The notes beneath the pieces are model-generated. The model did not search any database. It saw nothing but the letters and a program-made list of their open reading frames with translations, and had not been told where the DNA came from. A program made the translations under genes and the position numbers. From Acetobacter okinawensis JCM 25146 (GTDB taxonomy: Bacteria > Pseudomonadota > Alphaproteobacteria > Acetobacterales > Acetobacteraceae), in assembly GCF_000613865.1 (NCBI RefSeq), contig NZ_BAJU01000007.1:1-64000 (forward strand): a stretch of 64,000 nt of DNA. Reading direction: 5' to 3'. The first letter of the stretch is position 1; each line of letters begins with the position of its first letter. Shown in pieces: positions 18,642 to 28,064 of this stretch.

Positions 18642-20224
18642 GCCGGGGCTTGGCCCAGTGCGCCGGTTGCAAAGCCAAGGCTGGCAGCAGCAATAAGGGC
18701 TGCGTAATAGGCATCCGAGCGGGCGAGTTGTGCATCAACCAGCCCGCTCTGGGCCAGTGTTGCGGGTGTTATGGAACCAACACCACTGCGATAGGCCGCA
18801 AAGGCTGCGTCAAAACTGGTCTGGGCGGCAGCCTCCAGCTTGGTGGCTGCCCGGTAGGCGCTCAGGCCCGTATGTAGGCCGTTTTGTGCGGCAACAATCT
18901 GCTTGGCAGAGTCGTCTACTGTCTGCTCCAGCGTGACCTGCGTGCTGTCTGCCCGACTTTGGGCCTGCCTGAGCACGGCAGCACGCATCCCGCCATCAAA
19001 AATGGGGACAGAAATACCGCCCAGCACAAGGCTGCTGAAGTTGTTGGAAGACAGGTTGAGGGTGGGGGATGAATCGGTCCCGGCTCCGGGCACGGAGGAG
19101 AGTGCCAGATGCCCGGTGGTGTAGGCGACATTGCCGGTTACAAACACTTTGGGCAGGAACTCGGCTTTGGCAGCGGTAACATTGCTGCGCGCGGCTTTTG
19201 CTGCGGCATAGGCAGCCAGCACGTCGGGGCGCTGCGATACGGCAGTGCGGATCATCTCGTCCGTCATGCGCATGTCGTCTATGTTCAGCACCCGCCCGGA
19301 GACATCCTGCGTGTGCAGGCGCGTGGCAGGGGCAATGCCCATGGCGGTCATGAGTTCCAGATAGGTATTTTCAATTCCGTTCTGGGCCTGAACAAGGCGT
19401 AACTCTGCCTGAGCGGTCATCTGCTGGGTCTGGGCAACATCCACTACAGTGCCTTGTCCCTGATGCAGGCGTGCTTCTGCTGCAGCCTGTATGGTCTGGG
19501 CATTGCGGAGGGACTGCGCGACCAGCCCGGCACGGGCAACGGCTGCGGCGTGGGTGTAAAAAGCCAGTGTTACGCCATAAATGACCTTCTGATGGGCGGC
19601 GGTAAACAGCACATTGCTGGCCAGTTGCAATTGGGATGCCGCATCAATCATGGCCTCGCGCTTGCCAAAGTCGAACAGCAGCCATTCCATGTTCAGCGTC
19701 TGCACCTCCCCATGCCCGTTGTTGTGGGTTCTGGGGGTGTCGATGTTGTTGATGATACTGCCCGGCAGCCCGCCATTTTCAACAGTAAGGTCGCTGTTAT
19801 TGTGCCGGGTGCCATAGCCGCCAACAATGGAAGCACTCAGGTGGGGTACATAAGCGGTGCGCGCAATGCCTACTGTAAGTGCCGCATTGCGTGCCGCATC
19901 CCACGCCCTGCGGGTGCTGGGGTTGTTGGACTGGGCAATGTCGATCAGCTCGGGGAGCGAGTATGGGTGTGCAGGGTCTATCGCACTATCCGGCGCACGG
20001 GGCGTTATGGCGTGGTTAGCTGGCAGCACATAACCGGGGGGCAGCATAAGCCCCCGCCGTCCCGCCTTGCCGGGCAGGAGTTCGCCATTGGCGGCAACAT
20101 TGGGCTGCCACGGCATATCCGGCCGCGCGGGTGCGCTGTTCAGGGCCTGTGTGGCACAGCCTGACAGGCTCAGTAGCAGGCTGGGTATGGCAAGCAGGAT
20201 CCGGGTCTGTGCGCGGTCTATCAT
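18614..20224 (-). CDS. Outer-membrane efflux lipoprotein, NodT/TolC family
   Basis: A 536-residue outer-membrane factor with a lipoprotein signal (hydrophobic core then LSGC, lipid Cys near 23), a family entry segment LPELIDIAQSNNPSTRRAWDAARNA, and two helical repeats of TolC type (VDVAQTQQMTAQAELRLVQAQNG). It forms the trimeric outer-membrane duct for the FUSC/EmrA-type pump encoded just upstream. Its ATG overlaps the TGA of the FUSC gene (ATGA), so it is the last gene of a four-gene operon. The protein is slightly longer than usual because of a Pro-rich N-terminal segment. Confidence 0.92.
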   Translation of the reverse strand: MIDRAQTRILLAIPSLLLSLSGCATQALNSAPARPDMPWQPNVAANGELLPGKAGRRGLMLPPGYVLPANHAITPRAPDSAIDPAHPYSLPELIDIAQSNNPSTRRAWDAARNAALTVGIARTAYVPHLSASIVGGYGTRHNNSDLTVENGGLPGSIINNIDTPRTHNNGHGEVQTLNMEWLLFDFGKREAMIDAASQLQLASNVLFTAAHQKVIYGVTLAFYTHAAAVARAGLVAQSLRNAQTIQAAAEARLHQGQGTVVDVAQTQQMTAQAELRLVQAQNGIENTYLELMTAMGIAPATRLHTQDVSGRVLNIDDMRMTDEMIRTAVSQRPDVLAAYAAAKAARSNVTAAKAEFLPKVFVTGNVAYTTGHLALSSVPGAGTDSSPTLNLSSNNFSSLVLGGISVPIFDGGMRAAVLRQAQSRADSTQVTLEQTVDDSAKQIVAAQNGLHTGLSAYRAATKLEAAAQTSFDAAFAAYRSGVGSITPATLAQSGLVDAQLARSDAYYAALIAAASLGFATGALGQAPAQGLEEAPR

Positions 20225-22017
20225 GTCAGAGCCTGTTCCATATCCTGTATCTGGTGCTGCACGGTCTGACGTTGGGCGGGTAAAAGCCCGTCCTCGACCG
20301 CAATGGCCGTCTGTCGTGTTAAAATGGCGTAGGTGGGCAGGAGCGGCATGTGGGCGCGCATGTGCTGCGGTTCGGCCTCGGCCAGTTCCAGTGCCCGCTC
20401 CGCATCGGACAGGTCCTCCTGCACGGTGGAGGCCAGCCGGACCTGTTCGGCGGGATCTGTGGTTGTTGTCAGTTTTTTCAGGCTATCCAGCAGGGTATGC
20501 CACCGTTGTGCAATCGGGGCATAGGCGCTGGTGGGCCAGAACGTAACAAAAACGGCATAAGTAATAAAATTGCCTAGCAGAATGCCAATAATACGGTCGC
20601 GGGCCGTGGTCATGTCTGCGGTGGGGCCATACCCTTTGAGGTCGCTCAGAAAAAAGGCAAGCCCGATCTGGAAGCCTGCATAGGCTATGCGCTCGTCACC
20701 ATTTTTGATCCATGAGGCAAACAGGGACACAACAAAAATCAGCAGTAGAAAAGCAGCAATATTGTAAAGATGTGGCAGGATGAAAATAATGGAGCAATGC
20801 CAATGCTGCCCCCTACCAGTGCACCGCTAATACGCAGCCGGAGCTTTGTTGTCATTTCTCCCACGGTGGGTAGGGCGACAATAAAGCAGGTGATAATGCA
20901 GGTGTGTATGCCCGGCCAGAAAAGAATGGTGAAAATAAAATAGCTGATCAACACCGCTGCCGTGCCCTTGACGGCAAAGCGGACATGTTCGGGGTTGCTG
21001 AACGCATCGGGCACAAAAAATCCCGATTTTGCTTCGGGCGTGCGGGTGTTTTGTGCGGCGGGTTCAGCCGGGATGGTAAAGACGTGGAGCAGGGCCGCAA
21101 GTTCGGCCAGAGCCGGTGTGCTGGGGGAAGCATGCAGGAGAGGCACATCCTGCGTGTAGCCGTTATGCGAGAAAATTTCTGCCATGTTGCGCAGGGTTTG
21201 CGGAAAATCCTGCCCTTCTGGTGGTATCTCCCCATGACGGAAGGCTGTGTGGGTCAGTGCAAGGGCTGCGGCACTGGAGTAGGCGGCCTGCTCCAGATGG
21301 GCCAGATGGTCCTTGCTTAGGATTTTTTCCAGCCGGGCCATTTTCAGCAGTTTGAGCATGCCGCTGGTGCCGGCGCGTAATGTCGTGCGGGCGTAGTCGA
21401 GCTGGTAGCGGTCAGGCTGTTCGAGCAAGGTGGCGCACAGACGCAGGCGCGCTGCAACCTCGCGCATCAGAAGTGTGGCAGGCGAGGGGCAGATGAGTGG
21501 GCCACATACGATCATGACCGCGCCGGGCACCAGAATGAACAGATCGGCGTACAGCAGAGCGCGGGTTGCTAACTCACCAATGGGAGCCTGATCTGCAACG
21601 ATCAGCGCAAACACAACAATCAACCCCAAAAGATAGGAGATAGGCTTGAGCTTGCTGGCCGAAGCCAGAAAAAAGAATGCGAAGGACAGCAGCATAATAG
21701 CTACGACCAGAGTAAACGGGTGGTCCAGCGTGAGGTGAATCAGCACAAAAAGAAGGGACAGAATAAGGACGATCAGCACATTGACTGCAACACCTGCCAG
21801 CAGGTTGGTCGTGCGGTCCTTTTGCCAGAGCGCCATTGTGCACAGGGCGGGCACGGCCAGATCGGGGGATCTGCCATATCTCCCCTATCAGCACCACTAT
21901 GGTACATGCCGCAGCCATCCGCAGGCTGTGGCCACCCCGCCCCGGCAAAGGGGCGCGGATCAGCCACCATAACCGTGCCAGAGTGCTATCGCCTGTGTCA
22001 GTCGCAGGCAGCGCCAT
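20221..22017 (-). CDS. FUSC/AaeB-like inner-membrane efflux protein (two frame breaks)
   Basis: Correcting one extra base in the G5 run at 21864-21868 and one missing base near 20792-20795 gives a 598-residue FUSC-family protein: an N-terminal membrane block of about five or six helices, a cytoplasmic helical region, then a second membrane block (FAVKGTAAVLISYFIFTILFWPGIHTC) and a soluble tail. Restored junctions read GEIWQIPDLAVPALC and IGIASIIFILPHL. AaeB-type FUSC pumps export aromatic carboxylic acids with an HlyD adaptor. The start overlaps the HlyD gene by 20 bases. Substrate is not determinable. Confidence 0.85.
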
Positions 22018-23047
22018 GGCGTATTTCCACTGTGGCCGTGGCCCCGAGCCGCAGCAGTTGCGGGTTGGCATGCTCCAGCCTGATCCGGACAGGAAAGCGC
22101 TGGGCAACATGGACCCAGTCCATCTCCCGCGGGACAATGGGGAGCGTGCGGCTCAACCCTGCAGAATCGGCAGAAAAAACACCCCAGCCAATACTTTCCA
22201 CATGGCCGCGTATGGGGGTGTCCCGGTTGATCATGGAGTAAACCGTGGCACAGTCACCCGGATGAATGGCGTGTAGCGTGCCTTCGCGCATATTGGCGGT
22301 TACAAACCATGCGTCATCGGCAATCAGGGTGAACAGGACCTGTGACGGCATCAGCACCTCCCCCGGTATGACTCGCAGACTGGTGACATAGCCGTCTGCC
22401 GGGGCCGTAACCGTGGTCTGGCGCAGCGCGTAGCGTGCCTGCGCCAGTGTGGCCTCAGCCACCTGCCGCGCTGCAATGGAGCTGTTAAGGTCGCCTACCG
22501 CAACCTGAGCGGCATTTGCCTGTAGGTGGCTCTGGTCCAGTGTTATGCCCGAATCATGTAGGGCAACCTGCGCCTGATCGTACTGCTGCCATGGAATGTA
22601 GGATTTGCTGGCAAGTGGGCGCAGGCGCTCCACAGTGCGTGCGGCAAGCTCCTGGTTGGTCTTGGCACGTAATGCCTGATTTTTGGCAATGTCAGCATTG
22701 GCCGCTTCCACCGCAACCAGACGCTGCTGCTGTTCTACCCCTGCCTGAGTGAGTGCCAGTCCGGCTATGGCCTGCTGGACGGCCAGATTATACGGCTCCG
22801 GGTCGAGTTGGTACAGCAGATCCCCTTTTTTGACCGACTGGTTGACGTGGACATGCAGGGTTTGCAACCGCCCGCCAACAGTGGAGGCAATATGCACGAC
22901 TTCTGCATCCACCGTGCCAGTATCGGACGAGGGGTAGGATTCGTCTTTCCCCATGACATAAATGCCAAGGGCGGACGCGGCAGCAATACAGACAATGGCA
23001 ATGGTCATGCCAAGGGGGCTGCGTGTGGAGAGGGGTATTTTTTTCAT
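21998..23047 (-). CDS. HlyD/EmrA-family periplasmic adaptor
   Basis: This 349-residue protein has one N-terminal membrane helix (GMTIAIVCIAAASALGIYVM), a first biotinyl-lipoyl half motif (VGGRLQTLHVHVNQSVKKGD), a long coiled-coil hairpin (about 80-190), the second lipoyl half (TVTAPADGYVTSLRVIPGE) and a beta-barrel. It bridges the FUSC inner-membrane pump to the outer-membrane lipoprotein. It begins 3 bases after the YtcA stop and overlaps the FUSC start, so the order YtcA, adaptor, pump, duct is one transcription unit. Confidence 0.92.
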   Translation of the reverse strand: MKKIPLSTRSPLGMTIAIVCIAAASALGIYVMGKDESYPSSDTGTVDAEVVHIASTVGGRLQTLHVHVNQSVKKGDLLYQLDPEPYNLAVQQAIAGLALTQAGVEQQQRLVAVEAANADIAKNQALRAKTNQELAARTVERLRPLASKSYIPWQQYDQAQVALHDSGITLDQSHLQANAAQVAVGDLNSSIAARQVAEATLAQARYALRQTTVTAPADGYVTSLRVIPGEVLMPSQVLFTLIADDAWFVTANMREGTLHAIHPGDCATVYSMINRDTPIRGHVESIGWGVFSADSAGLSRTLPIVPREMDWVHVAQRFPVRIRLEHANPQLLRLGATATVEIRHGAACD

Positions 23048-23050
23048 GCG

Positions 23051-23323
23051 TTACGGCCCAAAAGCCAAAAGCCAGAACAGCAGTGCCGTTATGGTGCCAA
23101 GCGAGACATAGGTGAACAGACGCAGGCGGAGCATGGCGTCAATGTCTGTGGCAAGGAAGAGCACGCGCAACCCCACGGCCACAACAATGCCAATAACGCC
23201 GCATAACATCCAACTGGGGAAGTACGCCCCGGCGATTGGAAAAGAGGGAGCGCCCGCAACCTTGCAACCTGCCAGTGGCAGAAACACAACAGGTATGGCG
23301 CGCAGGAAAGGACGGTAGCGCAT
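23051..23323 (-). CDS. YtcA-family small lipoprotein
   Basis: A 90-residue protein with a lipoprotein signal (FLPLAGC) followed by APSFPIAGAYFPSWMLC and two membrane segments. This matches the uncharacterised YtcA family found beside EmrA/FUSC efflux genes. It leads the operon. I choose ATG 23323 because it places the signal peptide at the N-terminus; a TTG at 23362 is also open. Neither start has an obvious ribosome site. Role in the pump is unknown; it may be an assembly or stability factor. Confidence 0.75.
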   Translation of the reverse strand: MRYRPFLRAIPVVFLPLAGCKVAGAPSFPIAGAYFPSWMLCGVIGIVVAVGLRVLFLATDIDAMLRLRLFTYVSLGTITALLFWLLAFGP

Positions 23324-23462
23324 GGTCGGGGCATTAGGACGTGATCGCGCTTTTACTGTCAAGAAAATGCAGCCAGTATTGGTATTTATGGAACAGTTTT
23401 TGAGAACAAAGCTCCATTGTTAAGGTTATACTAACTTATTTTGTGAAGGGACAGATCAAGTC

Positions 23463-23921
23463 ATGGCAGACAATGTCATACAACAGCGCGTTGAGCTGGC
23501 GCGCAGGGGGGCATTTCCCAAGGTTATCGGTCGTATGGCATCTGGCTGGCTGGTCATGGCGGATACACAGCCCGTGCCGGGATACTGCATTTTGCTGGCA
23601 GATCCGGTCGTGCCCAGCGTAAATGACCTGCACGGCCAGCAACGGCTGGATTACCTGCAAGATATTGTGCGGGTGGGGGATGCGTTGCTCAAAGCAACAG
23701 GGGCTGCCCGCATTAATTATGAGACATGGTGCAATCAGGCACCATCGCTGCATACCCATATTGTTCCACGGTATACAACCGAACGTGCGGACAAGCGTCT
23801 GTCCCCGCTTTGCGTGGCTTATGATATTGCGCAGGCACGGGCGTTTGATGCATGTGTGGATGCTGAGTTCATGCAAAAAATGCGTGTTATTCTGGGTATT
23901 TCACCAGTGGAGGATCAAGAC
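23463..23921 (+). CDS. HIT family hydrolase/nucleotide-binding protein
   Basis: About 150 residues of HIT-fold protein: YCILLADPVVPSVNDL, a helix, and the signature SLHTHIVPRYTTE in the place of HxHxHxx (only SLHTHIVPR, so one His is substituted). HIT proteins hydrolyse dinucleotides or AMP-lysine type bonds. The frame has no stop before the next gene: it reads through into the YffB domain. A strong ribosome site (GGAGG at 23909-23913) and GTG at 23922 suggest that the second domain is normally translated separately. I therefore end this entry there; a true fusion cannot be excluded. Confidence 0.75.
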
Positions 23922-24280
23922 GTGCCGACCTGCCTGACCTTATATGGCATTAAAAACTGCGATACCGTGCGCAAGGCCCGTAACTGGCTGGAAGAGCATG
24001 ATGTTGCGTATGTCTTCCACGATTACAAACTGGCTGGTGTTACCACGCAGAGGCTGGAAGAGTGGGCAGCACAGGTGGGGTGGGAAAAACTTCTGAACAA
24101 AGCCGGTACGACGTTCAGGAAACTGCCAGATGCGGATAAAACCGACCTGACGGAAAAACGGGCCATAGCCTTATGCTCGCCCAGCCAACGCTGATAAAGC
24201 GACCGGTGCTGAATACACCGCAAGGTCTGCTGGTGGGTTTTAAACCCGACCTTTACGCTGCAGCCTTGGGCAAAAACTAG
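23922..24280 (+). CDS. YffB/Spx-ArsC-like protein (frame broken once)
   Basis: With one A restored near 24171 this is a 119-residue ArsC/Spx-family thioredoxin-fold protein. The motifs are LTLYGIKNCDTVRKARNWLE (single active-site Cys, no CXXC), LNKAGTTFRKLPDADK, and after the break IALMLAQPTLIKRPVL. YffB proteins are thought to act as glutathione-dependent reductases of unknown substrate. It starts at GTG 23922, 8 bases after GGAGG, and is in the same frame as the HIT gene without an intervening stop, so it may also be made as a HIT-YffB fusion. Confidence 0.8.
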
Positions 24281-24337
24281 GCTATTCAGGCCGACCTGCC
24301 GCCACGCCCGGATAAGGGCATAGCGGCAGGGAGCATG

Positions 24338-24823
24338 TTATTCCTGCTCGGGAGCGGAGGCAGAGTTGAGCTGGATGTAACGCTCAACGCCAATCTGCTT
24401 GATCAGGTCGAACTGACGGTCAATGAAGTCTTCATGTTCTTCTTCATTGGAGAGGATCTTGAGCAGCAGGTCGCGGGACACAAAGTCACGCACGCTCTCG
24501 CAATAGGCAATGCCTTCGCGCAGGTCGCTCATGGCCTTTTCTTCCAGCTTCATGTCGCATTCAAGGATTTCCTTGACGTCCTGACCGATCAGAATCGTGT
24601 TCAGGCGCTGCACGTTGGGCAGGCCACCCAGATACAGAATGCGTTCGATCAGCCAGTCGGCGTGACGCATTTCCTCAATGGATTCTTCGTATTCTTTTTT
24701 GCCCAGCAGGGTCACGCCCCAGTGGCGCAGGGTGCGGGCATGCAGAAAATACTGGTTGATGGCGGTCAGCTCGTTGGTGAGCTGGATGTTCAGGTGTTCA
24801 ATAACCTTGGGGTCTTTAACCAT
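24338..24823 (-). CDS. bfr: Bacterioferritin
   Basis: A 161-residue bacterioferritin that oxidises Fe(II) and stores iron in a 24-subunit shell. The di-iron ligands are all present: Glu18, Glu51 and His54 in EEMRHADW, and Glu/His in EEEHEDF near 127-130. Met52, the axial ligand of the inter-subunit heme, is also present. ATG 24823 gives the usual family start (MVKDPKVIEHLN). It is a single gene; an AT-rich stretch with AATTATCA lies upstream near 24927-24934, perhaps part of an iron-responsive site, but I see no full Fur box. Confidence 0.95.
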   Translation of the reverse strand: MVKDPKVIEHLNIQLTNELTAINQYFLHARTLRHWGVTLLGKKEYEESIEEMRHADWLIERILYLGGLPNVQRLNTILIGQDVKEILECDMKLEEKAMSDLREGIAYCESVRDFVSRDLLLKILSNEEEHEDFIDRQFDLIKQIGVERYIQLNSASAPEQE

Positions 24824-24929
24824 GGGGCTTACTCGCAATAACAGGAATGACTGGAAGGGATACTACTATAGAGTTTGGTCCTTCGCAAACAAAAAAATGT
24901 GAAAAATCAAATGCTTTTGAATAAATAAT

Positions 24930-24968
24930 TATCACTTGCAACATCCGTTCTTTCAGTTGCGAGTGATA
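24930..24968 (-). terminator. Stem-loop after the DUF4105 gene
   Basis: Two 13-base arms (TATCACTTGCAAC and GTTGCGAGTGATA, one G-U pair) enclose a 13-base loop, about 20 bases after the DUF4105 stop on the minus strand. An AT-rich but not pure T tail follows. Most likely a terminator of the lipoprotein hydrolase-DUF4105 operon, though it also lies in the bfr upstream region. Confidence 0.5.
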
Positions 24969-24989
24969 TGCATGTATTCAGCATTATTT

Positions 24990-25997
24990 TTATTTATTCG
25001 CAAGTGCGAGTGGTAGGTGTTCGCGTATTTCATTAGAGTAATTCGCATCTGGTGTGGCATTTTCTGGTCGTATGATCCGGCTGAGCCTGCGCAGCGTTGC
25101 AAAGTCATACTCTGTGTTCAGTAACCCCAGATCATAGGCGAGGGAGGCTGTGTAACCGCTCAGCAAAACACGCCAGTCCAGTCTGTAGCGGGTGCGGGCG
25201 TTGGCACGGGCCAGAATTTCGGTTGTGCAGTTGTCCATGAGCGTATTGTACCAGCGCGGTTGTATGGTGAGCTGGTGGATCTGTGCCAGGTAGTTTTTAA
25301 AAACTGCTTCACGCGTCTGGGCAGACAGGTCCAGACGGTAAAGATAGACCCGCTCCTTGCGAATATCGGTGCGCACGCCAATCAGGTCCCGTTCGTCTGC
25401 TGTGACGTATGTCAGTTCGTAATGGTGGAAAAAACCGGCAATGGTGGAATAGGAAAATTTTTTCTGGCGTCGCGTTTCAATGGATACGGCAAGATGTCTG
25501 CCATCATCAAACCCGAAAGACAAAAACACATGGGCAATGCTGTCTCCCCCCCAGTAGGATGTAATCAGGTCAATGCTTGCTAGGTGGTCGAGATTAAAAT
25601 CGGCATTGTAGTAATGCGGTGTGTAGTCGGTTTCGGTTCTGTAGGTAAAATCGCGGATGTTACGGACATGCACCATGCGGCCGTCCTGTATGGCGTCTGC
25701 CAGAATGGCGTATTCGCCCGCCCACTCGCGGTTGTTGCTCGGGTGGTCCGTGTAAAGCCAGATGGCAAAGCATGCGCACAGGCCACACAATGCGCCAAAT
25801 CGGTGCAGTGTGTGGCGGATGCGCAGGGTGGCTGCGCACAACAGGGCGCACAGGCCGACCGCCCCAAGGCGCAGGGCGTCTGGTTCAAGCGTGGAATAGT
25901 AGAGAGCCGCACAGGCATAAAATGCAAAAAGACAGGTCACAACACAAAGTAAGAGTTTGTTGCGACGTTGGGTTCTGGCGTGTTGTGAGGTGGTCAT
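24990..25997 (-). CDS. DUF4105 (Lnb N-terminal-like) membrane protein
   Basis: A 335-residue protein with three N-terminal membrane segments (about 15-95) followed by a periplasmic DUF4105 domain. The recognisable segments are NREWAGEYAILADA, VRNIRDFTYRTETDYTPHYY, SYWGGDSIAHVFLSFGFDDG, AVSIETRR and RWYNTLMDNCTTEILARA with an invariant-looking Cys. The family is related to Lnb-type lipoprotein acyl transferases, and the NCTT cysteine is a likely nucleophile. The exact reaction here is unknown. ATG 25997 overlaps the stop of the upstream hydrolase (ATGA), so the two are translationally coupled. Confidence 0.8.
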   Translation of the reverse strand: MTTSQHARTQRRNKLLLCVVTCLFAFYACAALYYSTLEPDALRLGAVGLCALLCAATLRIRHTLHRFGALCGLCACFAIWLYTDHPSNNREWAGEYAILADAIQDGRMVHVRNIRDFTYRTETDYTPHYYNADFNLDHLASIDLITSYWGGDSIAHVFLSFGFDDGRHLAVSIETRRQKKFSYSTIAGFFHHYELTYVTADERDLIGVRTDIRKERVYLYRLDLSAQTREAVFKNYLAQIHQLTIQPRWYNTLMDNCTTEILARANARTRYRLDWRVLLSGYTASLAYDLGLLNTEYDFATLRRLSRIIRPENATPDANYSNEIREHLPLALANK

Positions 25998-27955
25998 GGA
26001 GCGGGTTTTGCCCATGATGTGGGGAGTGTGTAATCCCCACCAATACGGGTAATGTTGGTGTGGTTCATGTCCCCCTTCATGGGCGTGTCGGGTAGGGTTC
26101 CGGCCAGTTGTTGCAGCAGAATGCGGCGGACTTCGGCTATGGTTATCGGGTTGGCCTGTGTGGAATGCCCCGAGTTGCGCACAATCAGTTCGCTTTGCAC
26201 TCTTGGGTCATGTGCGCTGGTGTAAGCAACAACACCATCATCCGCCGTGCTGAGTGGCCCATCGCCCAATACGGGAATAATGGAGTGGCTTTGCACCTGT
26301 GGGGCTACAGGAATGGAGGCTAGAGCCTGTATGAACGTACTGCGGGGCGACATGCCATAAACGCTGCCAAGGCGGCTGGGGCTCATGTCCACCTTAAGAG
26401 CCCCCGCATTGCCCTGAAGGATCTGCTGGGTCACTTCCGTAATCGCTGCGGGAAAGGTGACCATGCGCCCGATCAGATGGGCGATGGAAAAATCGGCCAG
26501 ATAACTGCCATGCTGTGGTGTGGAAATAAAAACAACACTTTTGACGTCGGGCATGGGAGTGGGAAAAAGGGCCTGCTCCAGTAACTGCCTTACATTGGCA
26601 GACAGGGTCAGGCTGGATAAGGGACGTGGGGTCAGTTCGTTCCACAGTGCATCATGCGGGTCAATGGCCAGCATTTTTGCCAAAAGTCCCCCCTGACTGT
26701 GGCCGATCAGGGTGATCTGGCCCAGCGCAGGGTCTGCCTGTGTGCCCCCGAGGTCGCGGATGGTGCGGTTTAATGCATCGCGGAGTTGCAGGGCGGAATA
26801 GGGGATGGGGTTGCCCGTTGCATAGGAGAAAAACCAGAATTCAAAATGGGCGCGTATTTCCGGGTCTTCCAGCAGGTCATTGACCATATCCGCCCAGCGT
26901 CCGGGGCTGGAGGCCGTGCCATGAATCAGAACCACAGGCATATGGCCATACTGGTGGGGCTCCATGGCAATAAGCTGGGCACGTTTATTGAAGATGTTTC
27001 CGTCCAGAAAACCCTTGTATTCAACTGACCAGTCTACGGCATTGTTCAGGCTGATCGCGCGTGATGCCGTCTGGTCATATTGCAGGGGAATAACCCCCTC
27101 TGTTGTGGGCAGGGCAGTCGTTTGGTCAATGGTGGCCAGTGTCAGGCGCGCATGGATGTGGTCGGTAAAAATCTGCTGGCGTGGGTTGGGTATTTCCATA
27201 AATAAATTAACGGGAATACGTAGCTTGTCGGTAATGGAAAAGGAAATCTGGCTATTGGCTGGGGGCTGCGGTACCGCTGCGAGAGGTTCGCCCAGCCCGG
27301 CCCTGCGGTAAATATTCTTGATCCCACGGACCGACAGACGCGCCGTGGGGCGGAAGTCGGTTAGGGTGTACCCATACCACTGTTTCTGTTCAGGTGTGGT
27401 GGACAGGTCCAGTGTGGCAAAGGGGAGCGTCCAGCGCTGTGGTGTTATGTCCACGGGGTTGCCCATGGCTTCGGTCAGGCCAAACATGTACAGGTCGCAT
27501 GCTTGGCGAAAATGCACGTCATATGGGTTGGGTTTTGCGTCGTCCGGCCCGGTGGGGTTAAGGTAGGCATAGGCGTACAGGGCCGTGGCCATATAGGCAG
27601 CGCGGTCGGAGTTCTGGCGGGCAAGCAGGTAATTCAGCTCTGCAAGGGCAAATAACTGGTCCTGTAGGTCTGGTGTGTAAAACTGGGCCTGTGTGCTTGC
27701 CCGTAATGTGGCAATCGCCTGTGCTGGTTTCTTTTTCCATAACGGCAGCAGGTTCTGGCGTTCCAGCACAATGCGTGTGGTGTTGCTGAGTGTGCGCCCG
27801 CTCAGCGTGCTCTGGCTGCGCTCCTTGTAGCTGTCCGTCAGGCTCAGGCGTTGCACCGTAACGGGGGCAGCACAGCCTGAAACGGCCAGACACAGGACAA
27901 CACACGAAAAACGTGAGCGCAGCGTGCGAGAGAGCGTGGAGGTGGGGGCGGGCAT
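25994..27955 (-). CDS. Alpha/beta-hydrolase lipoprotein
   Basis: A 653-residue predicted lipoprotein: the signal peptide ends in VSGC (Cys near 28), about 300 residues of unassigned region follow, then an alpha/beta-hydrolase domain with oxyanion motif LIHGTASSPGRW (near 345), nucleophile elbow GHSQGG (Ser near 425) and a late GHS as possible catalytic His region. It is probably a surface or periplasmic lipase/esterase. It is the first gene of a pair with the DUF4105 protein, suggesting joint work on lipids or lipoproteins. The N-terminal half has no domain I can name. Confidence 0.78.
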   Translation of the reverse strand: MPAPTSTLSRTLRSRFSCVVLCLAVSGCAAPVTVQRLSLTDSYKERSQSTLSGRTLSNTTRIVLERQNLLPLWKKKPAQAIATLRASTQAQFYTPDLQDQLFALAELNYLLARQNSDRAAYMATALYAYAYLNPTGPDDAKPNPYDVHFRQACDLYMFGLTEAMGNPVDITPQRWTLPFATLDLSTTPEQKQWYGYTLTDFRPTARLSVRGIKNIYRRAGLGEPLAAVPQPPANSQISFSITDKLRIPVNLFMEIPNPRQQIFTDHIHARLTLATIDQTTALPTTEGVIPLQYDQTASRAISLNNAVDWSVEYKGFLDGNIFNKRAQLIAMEPHQYGHMPVVLIHGTASSPGRWADMVNDLLEDPEIRAHFEFWFFSYATGNPIPYSALQLRDALNRTIRDLGGTQADPALGQITLIGHSQGGLLAKMLAIDPHDALWNELTPRPLSSLTLSANVRQLLEQALFPTPMPDVKSVVFISTPQHGSYLADFSIAHLIGRMVTFPAAITEVTQQILQGNAGALKVDMSPSRLGSVYGMSPRSTFIQALASIPVAPQVQSHSIIPVLGDGPLSTADDGVVAYTSAHDPRVQSELIVRNSGHSTQANPITIAEVRRILLQQLAGTLPDTPMKGDMNHTNITRIGGDYTLPTSWAKPAP

Positions 27956-28064
27956 CCGAGTCTCGATTTTAAATCGCGGTCAAATAATGATTGATGGTGT
28001 AGGGTGTCCGCGCCATGCTGGCAAATCCTGTGCGGCCATGGGCATGTCCTATGGGTGCGGGCCA

